Positions 1 to 7,283 are shown, counted from the stretch's first letter. The stretch is DNA of 35,503 nt from Nitrospiraceae bacterium (GCA_900299245.1 OMJA01000236.1:1-35503), one strand, 5' to 3'. Numbers and translations are program-made. Notes: generated from the letters alone by a model not told the origin.

Positions 1-313
1 AAAGGCGCATTCCTTATACACAACCGCCGCTAGAGGCGTCAATGAAGCAGCCGCCTCCCCCCCGCGGATACGAAGCACGCCCATCACACAAACCCGCACT
101 GAATATGCGCCCACCCCGCACGAACACACGGAAGCGAGCGCATCGCAATCTTGGACTGGCATAATAAAAATACACCTAGGTAATTATAACTTTCGTCCGG
201 GCAGCGAAAAACTTATCGCGCGCCCGGCGTGGAGGTCGTTCCCAAACAGCGGGATTAACAAATCGGAGGGAGAATAACGGAACGGCCACGGCACCACCGG
301 CACCAAACGGATC
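1..313. other. Intergenic flank left of the integrated element
   Basis: I see no convincing gene here. The ORF track offers only a minus-strand ORF that runs across the att repeat and has no recognisable protein character. A GC-rich interrupted inverted repeat (CCGGGC at 197-202, GCCCGG at 222-227) could form a hairpin, but no T-run follows it on either strand, so I do not call a terminator. By inference this DNA lay directly beside the 3' end of the tRNA-Glu gene before the element inserted. Confidence 0.5.
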
Positions 314-359
314 GGTGGTGGTCCCAACGGGATTTGAACCCGTGTTTAAGCCTTGAGAG
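314..359. repeat. Left att repeat: displaced 3' part of tRNA-Glu
   Basis: These 46 bp are identical to 7118-7163, the 3' part of the complete tRNA-Glu(CTC) gene. On the minus strand they run from the first base of the anticodon loop through the T arm and acceptor 3' strand to CCA plus two bases. The 5' half of the tRNA is absent, so this copy cannot make a tRNA. This is the classic scar left when an element carrying a copy of the tRNA 3' end integrates and restores the gene at its other end. The repeat ends abruptly at 360 (T here, G at 7164). Confidence 0.92.
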
Positions 360-622
360 TGCGTAATATGCTGCTGAGAGGGTGTGACCGCAAAAGATCG
401 CGAGTGACTTGTCGAGGCTGCTGGGGCGGTGTTTTTGGCTCTTTTGATTCTGGCAACCTGACTGCATTTGATACTGATTCACACTGGCTTTAGGCACTAT
501 TTAGGCACCGATTTGGGGAGCGGCCAATGGGGGCATAGGGGGGGATCTAATAACTTGCTGTTAGATCGCCTCACGCGCAGTAAATACATCAAACAAAAAG
601 ACCGCCCTTTAGAGCATCCCTT
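360..622. other. Non-coding left end of the element
   Basis: No credible gene is seen between the left att repeat and the stop codon of the TPR gene. The stretch holds the 19-bp TTAGGCAC repeat (490-508) and a 7-bp inverted repeat, GATCTAA/TTAGATC (544-550 and 561-567), downstream of the TPR gene. The latter could fold at the end of the TPR mRNA but has no following T-run. The region probably serves as an attachment arm. Confidence 0.45.
490..508 (+). repeat. Arm-type direct repeat, left end of element
   Basis: TTAGGCACTATTTAGGCAC contains two copies of TTAGGCAC spaced 11 bp apart, about one helical turn. The same 19 bp occurs at 7074-7092 in the same orientation at the other end of the element. 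Paired short repeats near both ends are what integrase arm-type or excisionase binding sites look like. The assignment is inferred from position only. Confidence 0.6.
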
Positions 623-2419
623 TTATTCTCGTTCAAGCTCTAGCAAGTGCTCATGAAAGAACGCCTCCTCTTCTGGTTCCGACTTCAAATGGTCACGTAT
701 GACTTTTGCCGCTTCTTTCCTTTTGCCAATCTTCGCAAGGGCGTGGGAGAGTAAGCCAACTCGGAAGTGTAGTGGGGGGTTCAAACCATCAGACCCAAGG
801 TCCACCGACTTGCGATACTCTTCAATCGCCTTGTCCATTTGCCCCAGCTCATCTTCGAATGCATAACCGAGCCGCACGTGAGCCTGGGGATTCTTAGGAT
901 CAATTCTCACCGCTGCTTGGAATTCCCTCATGGCTCCAGGTACATCCTTCTCGGTTCGTACTAGTAATAGTTTGCCAAGCTCAATGCGACTATACGAATC
1001 TGTGGGGTCAAAGTGAATTGCAGCGCGATATTCAGCGATCGCCTCTTCCCCGACTCCAAGCTCTTGAGCCAAAGCCCTATGTGCAGCGGCATCGCTAGGA
1101 TCGAGCGCTATGGCGTTCCGAAGTTCTGTTAGCCCTTCCTCACGGTCTCGCTGTGCATCTGCCAGTATCCGCTGGTCCTCTTCTTCGTTAATTCCCCGGA
1201 CCAATTGCCTATGGCTATATGCAAATAATGATAACGCTTGCCCGAGTTCTCGATGGTACGTAGCATTGCGAGGGGCAAGCCGAACCGCCTTCCGAAACTC
1301 GTCAATGGCACGCTCACGCCAAGCACTCCACGTCTCCGACAATTCCTTTCGGCGGTCCTTCTGGATTTTGTCTAACTTCGCCGTCTCTTCGTGAGATAGA
1401 CGGCGCTGAAATCTCCGTTCTTCGAGCTCCCTTATGACTTCTTCCATTCTTTGGTCAGGATCAACCCGCAGCACCGCCATCATTTGCAGGGTACGACCAA
1501 GGCAGGCATGCGCCTCAGCAAAGTCAGGCGCCAGCTTTAGAGCGGTTTCATATTCCTGCTTGGCTCCCCACCAGTCTCCTGAAGACTGGAGCATCACGCC
1601 CAAATTTTTATGAGCGTGAGCCGAGAGCGGTTCCTTCTTAGCTATATCGCGGAATGTGGAGATAGCCTCCTCACGTTGCCCCTCTTCAAACTGCACGAAG
1701 CCCAGTAAGCCCTGAGCTTCGGTATTTTCAGGATCATAGGAAAGCGCCTGTTCAATAAGGCCACGTGCATACTTTCGGCTCTCCGGCGTCGAAGTTCCCA
1801 CTGTAACGGTAAAGCCCTTTGGACCGGCAAGCACAACTCGCGCTCGCGCAATCAGGCTTTCCACATCGGCTTGGGTCAATATCCTCTGGCGCTCCTTTGT
1901 AACCGTCTCTGCGACGGCCTTTGTCTTGGCCACAGCCAGCTCGTGAGTCTTGGCATCCACTTCTTTGCGTAACTTCAGGGCCTCAGTCTCAGCACGAAGC
2001 AGCTTGGCTCTAACATCTTCATTTTTTCTTAACGCCTCAATCTGACGGGCTACCACATCGGTATCGATCTTGACCTTTACATCTACGCGTATGACGGTGG
2101 TTTCCCCCTCCATCATCGTGCGACTGGCCTGTTCAATCACTTCCACGATTCCAGCGGTATAGGCTCGAATCTCGTCTTTGGCCAAATCGAGATTCTTCAC
2201 TTCCGTGATGCTCTCGATGTACACCCCTGCTTGTTCCAGGGCCAGACGTTTCGCATCGAGCAATGCCAAGCGTTTGGCATCGGTGCGAGTGTCGTTATCC
2301 CCCATCCGATATTCGCCGGTAGTGGTAATGGTTCGGACTTCAGCCAGGGCTGGCCGAGCCAACAAAAGAATACACCCCACTGTCAGCAAGATCCCCGCTT
2401 CAAGGAAGCCGCACTTCAT
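623..2419 (-). CDS. Secreted TPR protein with FlgT-like N-terminal domain (probable cargo)
   Basis: The chosen start (MKCGFLEAG) gives 598 aa with a clean signal peptide: a Lys, a hydrophobic stretch, then ARPALA before the mature EVRTITTTGE. Upstream in-frame Met codons would put a polar extension before the signal. Residues about 28-115 (repeated DAKRLAL, then QAGVYIESITEVKN) resemble the FlgT N-terminal/LPP20-like fold found in exported proteins. A charged coiled-coil follows to about 190, and from about 215 to the end there are many TPR-like helical repeats (for example SAHAHKNLGVMLQSSGDW). It is probably a periplasmic scaffold. It is the last gene of the leftward operon side, separated by about 250 bp from the replication genes, and has no evident role in replication, so I read it as cargo. 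Its function is unknown. Confidence 0.8.
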   Translation of the reverse strand: MKCGFLEAGILLTVGCILLLARPALAEVRTITTTGEYRMGDNDTRTDAKRLALLDAKRLALEQAGVYIESITEVKNLDLAKDEIRAYTAGIVEVIEQASRTMMEGETTVIRVDVKVKIDTDVVARQIEALRKNEDVRAKLLRAETEALKLRKEVDAKTHELAVAKTKAVAETVTKERQRILTQADVESLIARARVVLAGPKGFTVTVGTSTPESRKYARGLIEQALSYDPENTEAQGLLGFVQFEEGQREEAISTFRDIAKKEPLSAHAHKNLGVMLQSSGDWWGAKQEYETALKLAPDFAEAHACLGRTLQMMAVLRVDPDQRMEEVIRELEERRFQRRLSHEETAKLDKIQKDRRKELSETWSAWRERAIDEFRKAVRLAPRNATYHRELGQALSLFAYSHRQLVRGINEEEDQRILADAQRDREEGLTELRNAIALDPSDAAAHRALAQELGVGEEAIAEYRAAIHFDPTDSYSRIELGKLLLVRTEKDVPGAMREFQAAVRIDPKNPQAHVRLGYAFEDELGQMDKAIEEYRKSVDLGSDGLNPPLHFRVGLLSHALAKIGKRKEAAKVIRDHLKSEPEEEAFFHEHLLELERE

Positions 2420-2668
2420 CTTTGGAGAGGTCCGTAAAGGAATCATTTCAGCGGAGAAGGTATGCTGGTGGTCCCGCGCTGTCAAGATTGCGAGTGATGC
2501 ACAAAGGAGTCGCACGCTATCACGGAATGTCATTGCACTATCGAAGTGAATCGCACGCCTAAAGAAACCAGCGATTTTAGGATGACGACCGATTTCTTTC
2601 GATGGATACTAGCGATATGGCTTCGAATGGGGTCTTAGGCGCATACGGCTTTTGACAAAAAGGAGAGG

Positions 2669-3091
2669 CTATTGATTAGCGTTCAGCCACCGAAAGACCA
2701 AATGGGAATGCGCTGGCGGGTGACAGGTGCCACAAATCACCGCCCCATGTATGGACTCCCAGAATCGAACAGTCTGACAACACTGGCAAGCTTCTGGCCT
2801 GGACTGCTCCGCAAACGCCTGGCGGCTCCTGAGCAAGTGTCCACGTATCCACCGTATTCCATTCTCGTACTCTACACACAGCCAAAAGGCCGCGCCCGCT
2901 TTCATGAAATGAGTCACTCGGGCCGGACCTAGAATCTGACCTGTCACCGCTTCCCAATAGACTGGCCTGAGACCTGTAACACTCTCGACCTGTACAGAAG
3001 TACATTCTTTTGGCTTATCAGGGGACAGAGGCCCCTTTGGTTCTGTTTGCTGCCTTTGCTCGATCTTTTTAATACGGATCAGATAACTCAT
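2669..3091 (-). CDS. Small Cys-rich zinc-finger-like protein of the element
   Basis: The track ORF begins at 3283 inside the upstream gene. The Met at 3091 (MSYLIRIKKIEQ) lies after that gene's stop at 3153, has an AGGG-like ribosome site, and gives 140 aa. The C-terminal part has CQCC and, about 18 residues later, CGTCHPPAHSH, which would form a four-Cys zinc ribbon with nearby His. A basic N-terminus fits nucleic-acid binding. It follows the DUF3987-like gene by 61 bp on the same strand, so it is probably cotranscribed. I do not recognise a named family; a role in replication or gene control of the element is a guess from context. Confidence 0.6.
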   Translation of the reverse strand: MSYLIRIKKIEQRQQTEPKGPLSPDKPKECTSVQVESVTGLRPVYWEAVTGQILGPARVTHFMKAGAAFWLCVEYENGIRWIRGHLLRSRQAFAEQSRPEACQCCQTVRFWESIHGAVICGTCHPPAHSHLVFRWLNANQ

Positions 3092-3152
3092 TTGCCCTGT
3101 GCCCCTTGCGATATAAGCGAGAAAAGCGAAAGAAGCCACCTTCTTTATTCGC

Positions 3153-4532
3153 TTAATTCGCTTTCTTCGCTCCTGGCCTCCATACAGTGCAAGGCCTCCC
3201 GCCTGTTGAAGCTGACTCACAGTGTGCGAGTCCAGCCGAAGACAATACGGCTTTTGCTTGTTGAAGCCTTGACGAAGGTACATGTCTCTTGAACAGGGTA
3301 GAAATGTCGGAATCGGTTAGCTCCCCCTGTACGCGGAGAGCCCGAAGAATGGCGTCGGCCTCGGAATCACCGGTGCTGTCCCCAAAGATCATGCGCGTAG
3401 AAGCCTGGGCATATTCCCAGAGCGCCAAGGCCGCTTTGAGATGCACGAGGTCCATCTCACTCTTGCCATCGAGGACCGCATACAGCCCTGATAGTCGCAT
3501 CACGTGAGCCTCAGCTCTGCCCAACAAGGACCCGGCAAGTCCTGGCTGATCAGAGGACAGATCGTGATAGACCGCTTTCCATCCGTCGCGAAATAACTCC
3601 GTCATGCCTATGGAGCCGATGCTCCTGGCATGTTGGACTGCTTTGCCAGCCCTAGCGGAAAGCTCATTCATCTCGGATTCGGCCGGGGCAGAAGGGAATG
3701 GCAGCTCCTTAGAACGTTGAACGGCAAGCCAGACAAACCGATTCCCGAACCCATTGGAGGATTCTGTGCTGGTCAGATTCCGTAATAGCTCGTCTTTGGT
3801 TACATGCCCAACAACCCCTATATGCGGATCGGTTGCCCGAACCCGATTCGCCTTCGTCATCGGAGCCAACGTCAGCCCATCCCATGCATCCCGAAGGACA
3901 CCAGACAGAGAATTCCCCTCTCTCGCCATGACTCGGAGCACTGCCCCAAATTCGCTTTGCACGAGAAACAGGCGCTTGTCTTCTACCCCCAGATCAACGA
4001 CCCTCTTGGTGGTCCTCCCTTTGGACTTCCCTTCCTCTTTTACCGACTCATCCGGCGGCGGCGGATCTCTAACGGCAAACGCCAAACCTTCCCCACTGGA
4101 AAGCGTGCCCCTTAATTCGCCTCTTGTCCATGTCGGATCAGCCGCCTCCCATAACGTTTTCATGCGTTTATCTGCGGTTCCCTTGCGAGACTTGCTTGAT
4201 CGGCCAACGAGGACAGGCCAAAAGAGGAGGGGATGATAGGTGCCGTCGAGAATTAGGTGAGGACGGCGATTCAACAAAGTTCCCGCCTCAGCAAGGAACG
4301 ATGCCAGCAATGCTACAGGGTCGGCTTCCGTGTGTGGCTCGATCAAACGAACGACTTCACCGGCCAGCCCGTGCAGTGCAGCTTCGTCCAGTAGCGGCCA
4401 AGGCTGGGGGTTAGTCATCTCCTTCGCCACCTCAGTGTCTTGGCTTGGTAACAATGTCTCAACCCCTTGGAGGAATCGCTCCTGCACCTCCTGGAGCCGT
4501 TCGCTCTGTTGAAGAAATTCAGCCTCGCTCAT
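3153..4532 (-). CDS. DUF3987-like (YfjI-type) replication protein
   Basis: A 459-aa protein counted from MSEAEFLQQ. That start has GAGGGGG about 10 nt upstream and overlaps the previous gene by 14 bp; the track start 12 codons earlier lies deeper inside that gene. The sequence resembles DUF3987/YfjI proteins, which occur with primases in satellites and integrative elements. Visible marks are a loop like a degraded nucleotide-binding site (LVGRSSKSRKGTADKR, where GxxxxGK would be expected), a conserved block LVQSEFGAVLRVMAREGNSLSGVL, and a winged-helix-like C-terminus (GELTDSDISTLFKRH). It sits directly after a CHC2 zinc-finger gene, which supports a DNA replication role. The enzyme activity itself is not established for the family. 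Confidence 0.72.
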   Translation of the reverse strand: MSEAEFLQQSERLQEVQERFLQGVETLLPSQDTEVAKEMTNPQPWPLLDEAALHGLAGEVVRLIEPHTEADPVALLASFLAEAGTLLNRRPHLILDGTYHPLLFWPVLVGRSSKSRKGTADKRMKTLWEAADPTWTRGELRGTLSSGEGLAFAVRDPPPPDESVKEEGKSKGRTTKRVVDLGVEDKRLFLVQSEFGAVLRVMAREGNSLSGVLRDAWDGLTLAPMTKANRVRATDPHIGVVGHVTKDELLRNLTSTESSNGFGNRFVWLAVQRSKELPFPSAPAESEMNELSARAGKAVQHARSIGSIGMTELFRDGWKAVYHDLSSDQPGLAGSLLGRAEAHVMRLSGLYAVLDGKSEMDLVHLKAALALWEYAQASTRMIFGDSTGDSEADAILRALRVQGELTDSDISTLFKRHVPSSRLQQAKAVLSSAGLAHCESASTGGRPCTVWRPGAKKAN

Positions 4533-4980
4533 ATAACGCCCCCTCACTGTGGAGAACGGTGTAGGCACTAGCCAATCGGCTCAAAGCGCGATCGAGTACG
4601 TCATCCGACCAATGAGAGATGTCGATTGTAGAGGCTGCGCGAATTAACTGTTCCGCCTCACGTGCCACATCAATTCCGAGTCCGCGTTTTCGTTGTGCCT
4701 GTTCGCGAGCACGACGGTCAGCTTCACGCGCGCGAGACGCCTTCCGCCATGCTCTTGAGTCCTGTTCATTGCTATAGAAGAGGTCCCGAACCATCAGTCC
4801 GAGTGCTTCACAAATTGTGTTGAGCGAACAACCTGCAAAACAGTGAAGCAACACCCCTAGTTCGCCCTCACGGATTGATAACGACGGGGATCGGTCATCA
4901 TGAGCTGGACATTTCGCCTGCCATCCCCGTCCAGTCCGCTTCACCCCATCTAAGCGGGTGAGGAAATCCTCAATGGTCAT
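4519..4980 (-). CDS. CHC2 zinc-finger primase-like protein
   Basis: A 153-aa protein. Its N-terminal half matches a DnaG-type CHC2 zinc-binding domain: MTIEDFLTRLDGVK, then CPAHDDRSPSLSI and LHCFAGCSLNTI, giving the C-x2-H...C-x4-C ligand set. After about residue 70 comes a charged Arg/Glu-rich helix, then a helical tail. There is no TOPRIM or polymerase domain, so it cannot be a full primase alone; it probably recognises template DNA for another enzyme such as the neighbouring DUF3987-like protein. The start codon overlaps the stop of the excisionase-like gene (ATGA) and its 3' end overlaps the next gene by 14 bp, indicating one translationally coupled operon. Confidence 0.8.
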   Translation of the reverse strand: MTIEDFLTRLDGVKRTGRGWQAKCPAHDDRSPSLSIREGELGVLLHCFAGCSLNTICEALGLMVRDLFYSNEQDSRAWRKASRAREADRRAREQAQRKRGLGIDVAREAEQLIRAASTIDISHWSDDVLDRALSRLASAYTVLHSEGALYERG

Positions 4981-5180
4981 CGCTCACGTGCCTCAACTCT
5001 GTTGTTGGCCAGGAATCGTTCAAGGTCGGGTACCGCAAAGACAATCCGCCTTCCATTTCTGTAGAAGGGAATCCGCTTCTCCCTCGTCCAAGCTCTCAGC
5101 GTATGCGGAGAAACCCCAAGAATCGGGGCAGCCTCGACAAGGGACAATTTCACGCACTCGGGAGACGCATTTCTCAACAT
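4977..5180 (-). CDS. Excisionase-like MerR/HTH_17 DNA-binding protein
   Basis: A 67-aa protein with a single winged HTH: LVEAAPILGVSPHTLRAWTREKRIPFYRNGRRIVF, followed by DLERFLANN. This pattern is typical of HTH_17/excisionase-family proteins, which bind DNA at attachment arms or act as small regulators. An AGGAGAT sequence sits immediately before the ATG. It is the first gene of the leftward operon, and its stop overlaps the start of the CHC2 gene. In satellites such proteins often both direct excision and activate the replication operon; which applies here cannot be read from sequence. Confidence 0.8.
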   Translation of the reverse strand: MLRNASPECVKLSLVEAAPILGVSPHTLRAWTREKRIPFYRNGRRIVFAVPDLERFLANNRVEARER

Positions 5181-5248
5181 ATCTCCTGGCTCCTTTCAGT
5201 TGATAACGGTTGATTTCTTCGACTAGACGGGAATATATTGCAGCAATA

Positions 5249-5289
5249 GTACAAAGTCATCTATGTACAGTTTGTACGTAGTCTGTACA
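5249..5289. promoter_or_regulatory. GTAC-repeat operator cluster in the divergent promoter region
   Basis: Four GTAC cores lie at 5249, 5265, 5274 and 5285. Two of them belong to a perfect inverted repeat, TGTACAG (5264-5270) and CTGTACA (5283-5289), with a 12-nt spacer that itself contains TTTGTACGTA. The cluster lies between the divergent leftward operon (start 5180) and rightward operon (start 5303). It is a good candidate for the element's master repressor or activator site. The binding protein could be the CGNR-like protein or the HTH protein on either side; this is inference. Confidence 0.6.
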
Positions 5290-5302
5290 CGGGAAGAAAC
5301 GC

Positions 5303-5992
5303 ATGACTAGACGCGGCATTAGAAAGACTGGGAATTCCAGAAAAAAAATCCCTGAGGCTGTACGGGGCAAAGACGCTCAGTTTGGAGATTTGGAATGGCT
5401 TTGTGCAGTACTTAATCGAATATCCGACCCCAGCTTTTCCGGTCCACTGTCGGAACAATCAGACCCCACACACCCGCATCACGCTGAGTTCGTTACATCC
5501 GAGCGAGCTGCCTGGAGGCTCGCTATCGAAGTTCTTGAGCCCCTCGGATTGGTCCATCGCTATGCCGTGAAACGGCCTCAGAATTTTAATGCGGCCTACT
5601 CGGGAGTGAGCATGAGATTTGCGGCACTGTTGGGACAGTACGCAAACGGACGGCTAGTTGTTATCCAAGAAACCAAATATCCACAGAACGATATAGATAG
5701 CCCTGTCTGGCTTCGTGCCACCGTAGAACTCCCCCAAGCCTGGGGAGCTGACAACATGAAACAGTTTGTTGCCGTCTTGCTCTGGAAGAGAATCTTCCAG
5801 GAAGAAGGATACAAGAAGCTGCGCCGTTGCCTTCACTGCTCTCAATGGTTCCTCGATCATGGACGAAATCAGATCGCGAAGTTTTGCAAGAACCCTTCGT
5901 GCACGAACGTGTGGTGGAATCGCGGGAAAAGACGACAAGCAAAGCAGCGCCAGCAGGTATCTCAAAAGAAAGGGAAAGGAGAGCTGTCATGA
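5303..5992 (+). CDS. CGNR-like zinc-finger protein of the element
   Basis: A 229-aa protein. The C-terminal 60 residues (about 170-215) read RRCLHCSQWFLD, then RNQIAKFCKNPSCTNVWWN, then basic RGKRRQAKQRQQ. This C-x2-C ... C-x4-C pattern with an SRN-like turn and basic tail resembles the CGNR zinc finger of stress-type transcription regulators, though the CGNR tetrad itself reads CTNV. The N-terminal 165 residues are unrecognised and may sense something. The start follows GGGAAG directly after the GTAC operator cluster, and the stop overlaps the integrase start (ATGA), so it is cotranscribed with the integrase. A regulator of integration is plausible but unproven. Confidence 0.68.
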   Translation: MTRRGIRKTGNSRKKIPEAVRGKDAQFGDLEWLCAVLNRISDPSFSGPLSEQSDPTHPHHAEFVTSERAAWRLAIEVLEPLGLVHRYAVKRPQNFNAAYSGVSMRFAALLGQYANGRLVVIQETKYPQNDIDSPVWLRATVELPQAWGADNMKQFVAVLLWKRIFQEEGYKKLRRCLHCSQWFLDHGRNQIAKFCKNPSCTNVWWNRGKRRQAKQRQQVSQKKGKGELS

Positions 5993-7077
5993 CTCAAATC
6001 GAAAACCTCCCGAAGCCCCGACGCAAAGGAGGGAAACGTGACGGGCTGTTTCAACGCAACGGCTGGTGGTGGCTCGATTACTATGACGCTGAGGGAAAGC
6101 GGCATCGGCAGAAAGCCGCGCCGGACTATGAGACAGCCAAGAAACTGTATCGGGAGAAGATGACCGGTATTGCGAAGGGCGAATTTCTTGGCGTCAAAGA
6201 GGAAGGAATCAGCCTGAAGAGGTTTGTGGAGGAAAAGTACTGGCCGACGATCAAGGGCTCACTCAGCTATTTTGAGGAACGACGCTCTCGCTCCATCCTC
6301 GATCAACACATCCTCCCCCGTTTCGGAGACTTCAAGCTTGCCAAGGTTCGGACGGAAGATATTGACCGCTGGCAATCCGGACGGATGGAGAAAGCCAGCC
6401 CTGGCACAGTGCGAAAAGAGATAATGCGCCTCAAGCACCTACTGAACTGCGCCGTGAAGTGGCGGTACATCAAAGAATCACCTGCCAAGGGCCTGCAAAC
6501 CGTCAAAATGCCCCCAGGACGAGTCCGATACCTCACATCAGAGGAAAGAGCCACGTTGCTTGAGACTGCTCGCCCAGACCTTCGCCCTTATATCGACGTC
6601 GCCTTGCAAACTGGCGCACGGCGAGGGGAACTATGTGGCCTTCGCTGGAGTGATGTCGATATGCGAACCAGAACGGTGGCCTTCCCGAAAACCAAGAATG
6701 GGGAGCGGCGAAACGTCCCGATGACTGATACCCTGTACCAGCTCCTTCAAAGTCTCCCCCGCCCGTTGGACCCGAAGGCCCTCGTCCTGCCATCCCTGAG
6801 CGCCGATGCCGTGACGATAGGGTTTGGCCGGCTGGCAAAAGCCCTGAATCTCTCCAACCTCAAGTTTCACGATCTTCGGCATGACGTAGCCAGCACACTC
6901 ACAATGGCGGGAGTTCCTCAGCGAAGCGTGATGGAAATTTTAGGGCATAAAGACCCGCGCATGACGCTCAGATACCAACACCTCACGCCAGCCCACCTCC
7001 GTAATGCGATGACTGCCCTTGAGTCCAAGGAACATGAAGCTCCAGCCCAACCCCAGGCAGCGGGGCAGGCCGGTTAG
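5989..7077 (+). CDS. int: Tyrosine recombinase (phage-type integrase)
   Basis: The track ORF begins at 5827, but the ATG at 5989 has AGGAGA 8 nt upstream and a 4-bp ATGA overlap with the previous gene, giving 362 aa. An N-terminal AP2-like arm-binding region (NGWWWLDYYDAEGKRHRQ) is followed by a SAM-like core-binding domain (about 75-165) and the catalytic domain. The catalytic set is present: Arg in TGARRGELCGL, Lys in PKTKNGERR, His/Arg in HDLRHD, His in LGHKDP, and Tyr in LRYQHL. It would catalyse site-specific integration and excision at the tRNA-Glu att sites 41 bp downstream. Its stop codon lies inside the right-hand 19-bp arm repeat. Confidence 0.96.
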   Translation: MTQIENLPKPRRKGGKRDGLFQRNGWWWLDYYDAEGKRHRQKAAPDYETAKKLYREKMTGIAKGEFLGVKEEGISLKRFVEEKYWPTIKGSLSYFEERRSRSILDQHILPRFGDFKLAKVRTEDIDRWQSGRMEKASPGTVRKEIMRLKHLLNCAVKWRYIKESPAKGLQTVKMPPGRVRYLTSEERATLLETARPDLRPYIDVALQTGARRGELCGLRWSDVDMRTRTVAFPKTKNGERRNVPMTDTLYQLLQSLPRPLDPKALVLPSLSADAVTIGFGRLAKALNLSNLKFHDLRHDVASTLTMAGVPQRSVMEILGHKDPRMTLRYQHLTPAHLRNAMTALESKEHEAPAQPQAAGQAG

Positions 7078-7092
7078 GCACTATTTAGGCAC
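7074..7092 (+). repeat. Arm-type direct repeat, right end of element
   Basis: An exact second copy of TTAGGCACTATTTAGGCAC (first copy at 490-508), in the same orientation. It contains the integrase stop codon TAG and ends 25 bp before the right att repeat. It is a likely integrase arm-type or accessory binding site, inferred from symmetry of placement at both element ends. Confidence 0.6.
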
Positions 7093-7117
7093 TGGAGATT
7101 TTGAGAAGTGCGTAAAT

Positions 7118-7163
7118 GGTGGTGGTCCCAACGGGATTTGAACCCGTGTTTAAGCCTTGAGAG
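7118..7163. repeat. Right att repeat, part of the intact tRNA-Glu
   Basis: An exact 46-bp copy of 314-359. It covers tRNA-Glu from the anticodon loop to the CCA end plus two bases. Since the integrase lies on this side, the tRNA 3' half here was supplied by the element, which keeps the gene functional. The repeat border at the anticodon loop is a common crossover zone for tRNA-targeting recombinases. Confidence 0.92.
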
Positions 7164-7197
7164 GGCTCCGTCCTAGGCCAGGCTAGACGATGGGACC
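7120..7197 (-). tRNA. tRNA-Glu (anticodon CTC)
   Basis: Read on the minus strand it is 78 nt including encoded CCA. Acceptor GGTCCCA pairs with TGGGACC, followed by discriminator A. The D stem is GTCT/GGAC, the anticodon stem GAGCC/GGCTT with loop CTCTCAA (anticodon CTC, reading GAG), and the T arm ACGGG-TTCAAAT-CCCGT. All four stems form, so the gene should be functional. It is the integration target of the element to its left. Confidence 0.95.
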
Positions 7198-7283
7198 ATC
7201 CGGAACCTGTCGACCGCCACGCCCGCTCTCGATATCAACGAGAACGTGCGGAACCGCCGAATCGAGGGTGGAACGGTATCACA

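Larger units (their letters stand above)
314..7163. mobile_element. Integrated element of about 6.8 kb in tRNA-Glu
   Basis: The element is bounded by a perfect 46-bp direct repeat at 314-359 and 7118-7163. It carries a tyrosine recombinase next to the intact tRNA, an excisionase-like HTH protein, a CHC2 primase-like zinc-finger protein, a DUF3987-like protein, two other zinc-finger-like small proteins and one TPR protein. No capsid, portal, terminase, relaxase or type IV secretion gene is visible, so it looks like a phage-satellite-like or plasmid-like integrative element that relies on a helper to move. Its DNA looks less GC-rich than the flanking housekeeping genes, judged by eye only. Boundaries are accurate to within the 46-bp repeat. 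Confidence 0.88.

Noticed and set aside
544-567. GATCTAA/TTAGATC hairpin as a terminator of the TPR gene
   Set aside because: The stem is short and AT-rich and no T-run follows in either direction, so it was recorded only as part of the element's left end.
255-656. Two small ORFs across the left att repeat
   Set aside because: They span tRNA-derived or repeat DNA, show no protein character, and lack ribosome sites.
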